Below, one piece after another: positions 60,803-64,000 of a DNA stretch of 64,000 nt. Below the pieces are notes generated by a model. That model worked only from the letters and a program-made list of their open reading frames with translations, was not told the DNA's origin and searched no databases. The stretch's first letter is position 1. Every line of letters starts with the position of its first letter. A program made the position numbers and the translations under genes. The stretch comes from JBEIQE01 sp040376705. GTDB lineage: Bacteria > Pseudomonadota > Alphaproteobacteria > UBA2400. The stretch lies in NCBI GenBank assembly GCA_040376705.1, contig JBEIQE010000002.1:248001-312000 (forward strand), in the 5' to 3' direction.

Positions 60803-62188
60803 ATGGCCAGAAAACCAACTAAAGCCCCCGTCACGCCCAAAGCGCCACCCGAGCTGGCCGCTGCTGAGATTGTGATGAACCCCGAGACGGGCGCGATCAT
60901 CCACGCCAAGAATGCGGACGTGCAGCGCGACCCTGCCTCGCTTACCAAGTTGATGACCGCTTATATGGTGATGAAGGCGGTGGAAGAGGGCCGGATCAAG
61001 CTCGATGACCAGATTAGAATCAGCGAGGGTGCGTCAAAGCTTGATAACAATACGCTGAACGTGAAAGTGACCAACGCCGATGGTGTAGAAGAGGTGCTTG
61101 ATACACTGCCCGCTGGTAGCCGATTGACAGTGCGCGAAGCACTAACCGTGATGATGACCAGCTCGGCCAATGGTGTAGCCAAGGCCTTGGGTGAGCATCT
61201 GGCCCCCACCAAGCTCAACGCCAAGGGCAAGACTGTGCCCGGCAGCGAGCGCGACTTTGCCCGCGAAATGACCCGCGTTGCGCAGGGCGAGCTGGGCATG
61301 ACCAGCTCCAGCTTCATCAACGCTTCGGGCCTTAACAACGGCGGTCCCGAGCAAAAGACCAATTTATCTACCGCGCGCGATATGGCGGTGCTCAGCCAGC
61401 GGTTGATGAAGGATTATCCGGATTATGAAAAGCTGCTGTCTACCCACACCGCCACCACGCATGTGATTTTGCCGGATAAGCGCAAGGTGAGGGTGCATAG
61501 CCCCACCACCAACCATTTTGTACGCGACTTTGAAGGCGATACGGCCCGCACGCGCAAAGAGGGCTTCCATGCGGTTGGCCCGCAGAAAACCGGTTTTAAT
61601 CGCTTTTCGGGCGGCATCAATCTCGCTTCGACCGCCGAGAACAAGGATGGCGTACGCCTGACCTCTATTGTGCTGGGCGGCAAGGACAGCGACCGCCGCT
61701 ATGCCGCCAACCTGAAGAACCTGCGCACCGGTTTTGCCGAGGTGCAGAGTAACCCGCAGTATGCAGCCGTGTTTAGAAAGCCTGAGGACCGTACGCTCTA
61801 TGCCTCGGTTTCGCCCAGCTCGGCCTTTGCCGAAGCATCAAAGCGCGAACGTGGCAACAAGCGCGGGCCTGCTGCAACAGTTGTGGCCGAGGCCGAGAGT
61901 AAACAGCCCAGAGGCAGTTTCAACCGGGCCAGTTATCGCAAGCAGCGTGAGCGCGCGCCCGTTATTGCGCCGGTGGCGGCCTTAGCGCCGGTTGATTTGC
62001 AGGCGGCCTTGCCGGTCGATCAGGTGAGTATGACTGCACTGGTTGATGTGCGTGCCGCAGTCGTGGCCAGTGCCGAACCCGCGCCCGTAGCCGAAGCTGC
62101 AGCAGCCCCTGCCGATCCGCAGGTTGATGCCGGCGTGCGCGGTGGCAGCTCGATTAAGCCGGTAACCTACCGCCTTTTGGGGCAGTAG
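60803..62188 (+). CDS. S11-type D-alanyl-D-alanine carboxypeptidase
   Basis: A 461-residue PBP-like protein with SLTK (residues about 35-38), SAN and KTG (QKTGFNRFSGG) motifs of family S11. It would trim the D-Ala from peptidoglycan stem pentapeptides. The ATG at 60803 has GAGGA in front. No signal peptide is visible (MARKPTKAPVTPKAPPEL), which is odd for an enzyme acting in the periplasm. The C-terminal third is Ala/Pro-rich with no obvious membrane anchor. Confidence 0.82.
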   Translation: MARKPTKAPVTPKAPPELAAAEIVMNPETGAIIHAKNADVQRDPASLTKLMTAYMVMKAVEEGRIKLDDQIRISEGASKLDNNTLNVKVTNADGVEEVLDTLPAGSRLTVREALTVMMTSSANGVAKALGEHLAPTKLNAKGKTVPGSERDFAREMTRVAQGELGMTSSSFINASGLNNGGPEQKTNLSTARDMAVLSQRLMKDYPDYEKLLSTHTATTHVILPDKRKVRVHSPTTNHFVRDFEGDTARTRKEGFHAVGPQKTGFNRFSGGINLASTAENKDGVRLTSIVLGGKDSDRRYAANLKNLRTGFAEVQSNPQYAAVFRKPEDRTLYASVSPSSAFAEASKRERGNKRGPAATVVAEAESKQPRGSFNRASYRKQRERAPVIAPVAALAPVDLQAALPVDQVSMTALVDVRAAVVASAEPAPVAEAAAAPADPQVDAGVRGGSSIKPVTYRLLGQ

Positions 62189-62190
62189 CC

Positions 62191-63189
62191 TTACTTTTCC
62201 TCTGGCGCGTTAATGACTTTGCCGAGAACGTGAATCAGCTCCTGCGTGCCGAGCTTGGCCGCAGCTGAGATGGGGTAAACTGGCACCTTGGCGCTACGCT
62301 TGAGGCTGGCCACCTTCTTCTTCACATCGTCTTCGTCCATTGCATCGATCTTGTTGAGGCCGATGACATAAGGCTTATCAATAAGACCGCCACCATAGGC
62401 TTCCATTTCCTTGCGCACGGTCTTGAAGTCCTTCAGCAGCGTGTCGGATGTACCATCGACCAGATGCAGCAGGATCTTGTTACGCTCGACATGGCCAAGG
62501 AAGCGATCGCCAAGGCCGTGACCTTCATGCGCGCCTTCAATCAGTCCGGGGATATCGGCAATCACGAATTCGCGGTCGCCGGTGCTGACAACACCAAGGT
62601 TGGGCACGAGGGTGGTGAAGGGGTAGTCAGCAATCTTCGGGCGCGCGCGCGAGGTGGCGGCGAGGAAGGTTGATTTACCGGCGTTGGGCAGGCCCACGAT
62701 ACCTGCATCGGCGATTAACTTAAGGCGCAGCCATACCCAGCGCTCTTCACCCGGGTAGCCCGGCGTGAACTGGCGCGGCGCACGGTTGGTCGGGCTCTTG
62801 AAATGGGCATTACCAAAACCGCCATCGCCACCGCGCAGGAACACCACGCGATCACCGGGGTTTACGAGGTCGAGCAGCACGGTCTCTTTATCTTCGTCAA
62901 TCACCTGTGTGCCGGGCGGTACCTTGAGTACCAGCTCTTTGCCACCAGCGCCGTAGCGGTCTTTGCCCATACCGTTGCCGCCCTTGGGGGCTTTAAAATG
63001 CTGGGCATAGCGATAGTCGATGAGGGTGTTGAGGCCTTGCACAACTTCGAACACAATATCGGCACCGCGGCCACCATTGCCACCGTTGGGGCCGCCCATG
63101 TCGACGAATTTCTCGCGGCGGAACGATACGCAGCCATTGCCGCCGTCGCCCGACCTTACATAAACCTTGGCTTCATCGAGAAACTTCAT
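62191..63189 (-). CDS. obgE: Obg family GTPase
   Basis: A 332-residue ribosome-associated GTPase: Gly-rich Obg fold (about residues 1-158, FRREKFVDMGGPNGGNGGRG), G1 GLPNAGKS, DIPGLIEGAHEG (G3), and NKIDAMD (G4). Involved in large-subunit assembly and stress control. Starts 4 bases inside the GNAT gene. Confidence 0.94.
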   Translation of the reverse strand: MKFLDEAKVYVRSGDGGNGCVSFRREKFVDMGGPNGGNGGRGADIVFEVVQGLNTLIDYRYAQHFKAPKGGNGMGKDRYGAGGKELVLKVPPGTQVIDEDKETVLLDLVNPGDRVVFLRGGDGGFGNAHFKSPTNRAPRQFTPGYPGEERWVWLRLKLIADAGIVGLPNAGKSTFLAATSRARPKIADYPFTTLVPNLGVVSTGDREFVIADIPGLIEGAHEGHGLGDRFLGHVERNKILLHLVDGTSDTLLKDFKTVRKEMEAYGGGLIDKPYVIGLNKIDAMDEDDVKKKVASLKRSAKVPVYPISAAAKLGTQELIHVLGKVINAPEEK

Positions 63190-63686
63190 GACCTTAAATC
63201 CCGTACCATCAGGTACTCATCGTAATAGGTATCACCCACTTTGAGAATACGGGGCTCGGTACCATAGGTAGTAAACTTGTTGCGGTCATACAGCGCTTTG
63301 GCCTGTATGTTGATGGTGGTGCAGGAGAGGAACAACTGCTCGATCTGTTCGGCGGCGGAGGTGGCCACAACTTCAAGCAGCTTGTCGCCAATCTTCTGGC
63401 CGCGATACTTGGGGTCAACATACATGCTGATGACCTTGCCGCTGTGCTGCATCTTCGCGCCGTCATACAGAATGAGACCGATCATGCCTACTAGCTTGTC
63501 GCCATCAAACGCACCGAAGAAATGGTCGCGCTCGAGGCGATCCATATGGTCGGTCAGGCTGTGCTTGGCTTCGGTGTCATGATCGCCGCCAAAGGCCTCG
63601 GGGTGCGCCTTGAGTGCAGCTAAACGCATGTCGCGGAAGTCGGCAGCATCATCGGCGTCAAGCAGGCGAATGTTAATCTCTGTCAT
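63186..63686 (-). CDS. GNAT acetyltransferase
   Basis: A 166-residue GNAT-fold acetyltransferase with KVISMYVDPKYRGQKIGDKLLEVVAT (acetyl-CoA loop, RGQKIG). Upstream neighbour of obgE, an arrangement common in alphaproteobacteria. Substrate unknown. Confidence 0.88.
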   Translation of the reverse strand: MTEINIRLLDADDAADFRDMRLAALKAHPEAFGGDHDTEAKHSLTDHMDRLERDHFFGAFDGDKLVGMIGLILYDGAKMQHSGKVISMYVDPKYRGQKIGDKLLEVVATSAAEQIEQLFLSCTTINIQAKALYDRNKFTTYGTEPRILKVGDTYYDEYLMVRDLRS

Positions 63687-64000
63687 GCTGCGCTCCGCAG
63701 CATCTCAAGGTGAGGGATGCCGTCCTCGTTATAGGGGCCATGCACCACAGCAAAGCCGTGGCCGGTGTAGAATTTCTCAAGATAGGCCTGCGCCGAAATA
63801 CGAATGGGCTTGCCGCCTGCAGCAGCAATCGCCTGCTGTGTAAGCTGTTGGCCAAGCCCGCGCCCACGGGCGGCCGGGGCAGTAATCACACGGCCGATTG
63901 AGCATTCGGCATACTTCTCGCCGGCTGGTAAAACGCGGCAATAGGCCAGCAGTTCGCCATTCTCGAAACACATGACATGCTGGGCAGCCTGGTCGTGATT
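63683..64000 (-). CDS. ElaA-like GNAT acetyltransferase, partial
   Basis: The window contains the C-terminal part (>105 residues). The frame stays open to the window edge with NHDQAAQHVMCFENGE. Motifs: SIGRVITAPAARGRGLGQQL (acetyl-CoA loop), ISAQAYLEKFYTGHGF and EDGIPHLEM, matching ElaA. The 5' end is outside the window. Confidence 0.85.
   Translation of the reverse strand, partial: NHDQAAQHVMCFENGELLAYCRVLPAGEKYAECSIGRVITAPAARGRGLGQQLTQQAIAAAGGKPIRISAQAYLEKFYTGHGFAVVHGPYNEDGIPHLEMLRSAA

Noticed and set aside
1..64000. tRNA, rRNA, tmRNA, transposase or CRISPR array
   Set aside because: I found no T-loop-like GTTCRA with cloverleaf, no rRNA segments, no DDE/Tyr recombinase motifs and no regularly spaced repeats.

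Overview
The window reads as a contiguous piece of an alphaproteobacterial chromosome of moderately high GC, densely packed with no gene-free stretch above 300 bases and no rRNA, tRNA, CRISPR array or transposase that I can see. The lineage call rests on the right-hand block, where obgE, proB, proA, rsfS, rlmH, gpmI, an EnvC-like activator, the S41 protease ctpA, a divergent polysaccharide deacetylase and rppH follow each other on the minus strand in an order typical of Alphaproteobacteria. The genus cannot be fixed from this. Many secreted, repeat-bearing and effector-like genes are interspersed.

Layout. 1-3.1 kb: an EF-hand protein, a Zur-type zinc regulator with a small CxCC protein, a DUF6134-like exported protein and an SDR enzyme. 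3.2-7.4 kb: three tandem paralogues of unknown function and an NTF2-like protein. 7.5-9.3 kb: a ChaN/TIKI-like protein and an AT-rich membrane-anchored protein. 9.4-14.8 kb: a minus-strand photolyase / FAD oxidase / DUF1365 / cyclopropane-fatty-acid synthase / DUF3833 operon. 14.9-22.1 kb: a membrane protein with a degenerate J-domain, an ArsR-type metal sensor divergent from a TauE/SafE transporter, a DUF1826-like protein, YgfZ and an OmpA-like protein. 22.1-27.4 kb: inositol monophosphatase, an SPFH protein, a lipoprotein next to an aspzincin protease, a ThiE-like protein and class II aldolase. 27.6-29.4 kb: three small paralogues, two with almost identical first 30 residues. 29.4-36.4 kb: EEP phosphatase, SPFH fragment, WD40 protein, palindromic repeats, CobW-type GTPase, a pilin-like gene and gapA.

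The most unusual content is at 37.2-39.7 kb and 47.8-51.3 kb. Each locus has a putative immunity gene lying UPSTREAM of a toxin gene whose variable toxic domain is at the N terminus. The first toxin carries an AHH-family nuclease domain. Both proteins continue into a Gly/Ala-rich hydrophobic segment and end in a shared domain that starts at an AMGDR motif and resembles an N-acetylmuramoyl-L-alanine amidase/PGRP fold that has lost its zinc ligands. This mirrors the classical polymorphic-toxin layout, in which the toxin tip is C-terminal and immunity lies downstream. In front of the second toxin are two further candidate immunity genes, each overlapped at its stop by the start codon of a 16-18 codon stub, as if older toxins had been displaced. 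The variable parts are AT-richer than the shared C-terminal parts.

A second unusual group is at 52.3-55.9 kb: four tandem secreted proteins carrying five copies of a domain with a CFDK...LNP signature. They sit between proA and rsfS, where alphaproteobacteria often carry nadD. The right end holds a Crp/Fnr regulator, a SLOG-like protein, two small exported proteins, proB, an S11 D-Ala-D-Ala carboxypeptidase without a visible signal peptide, obgE and two GNAT acetyltransferases, the last cut by the window edge.
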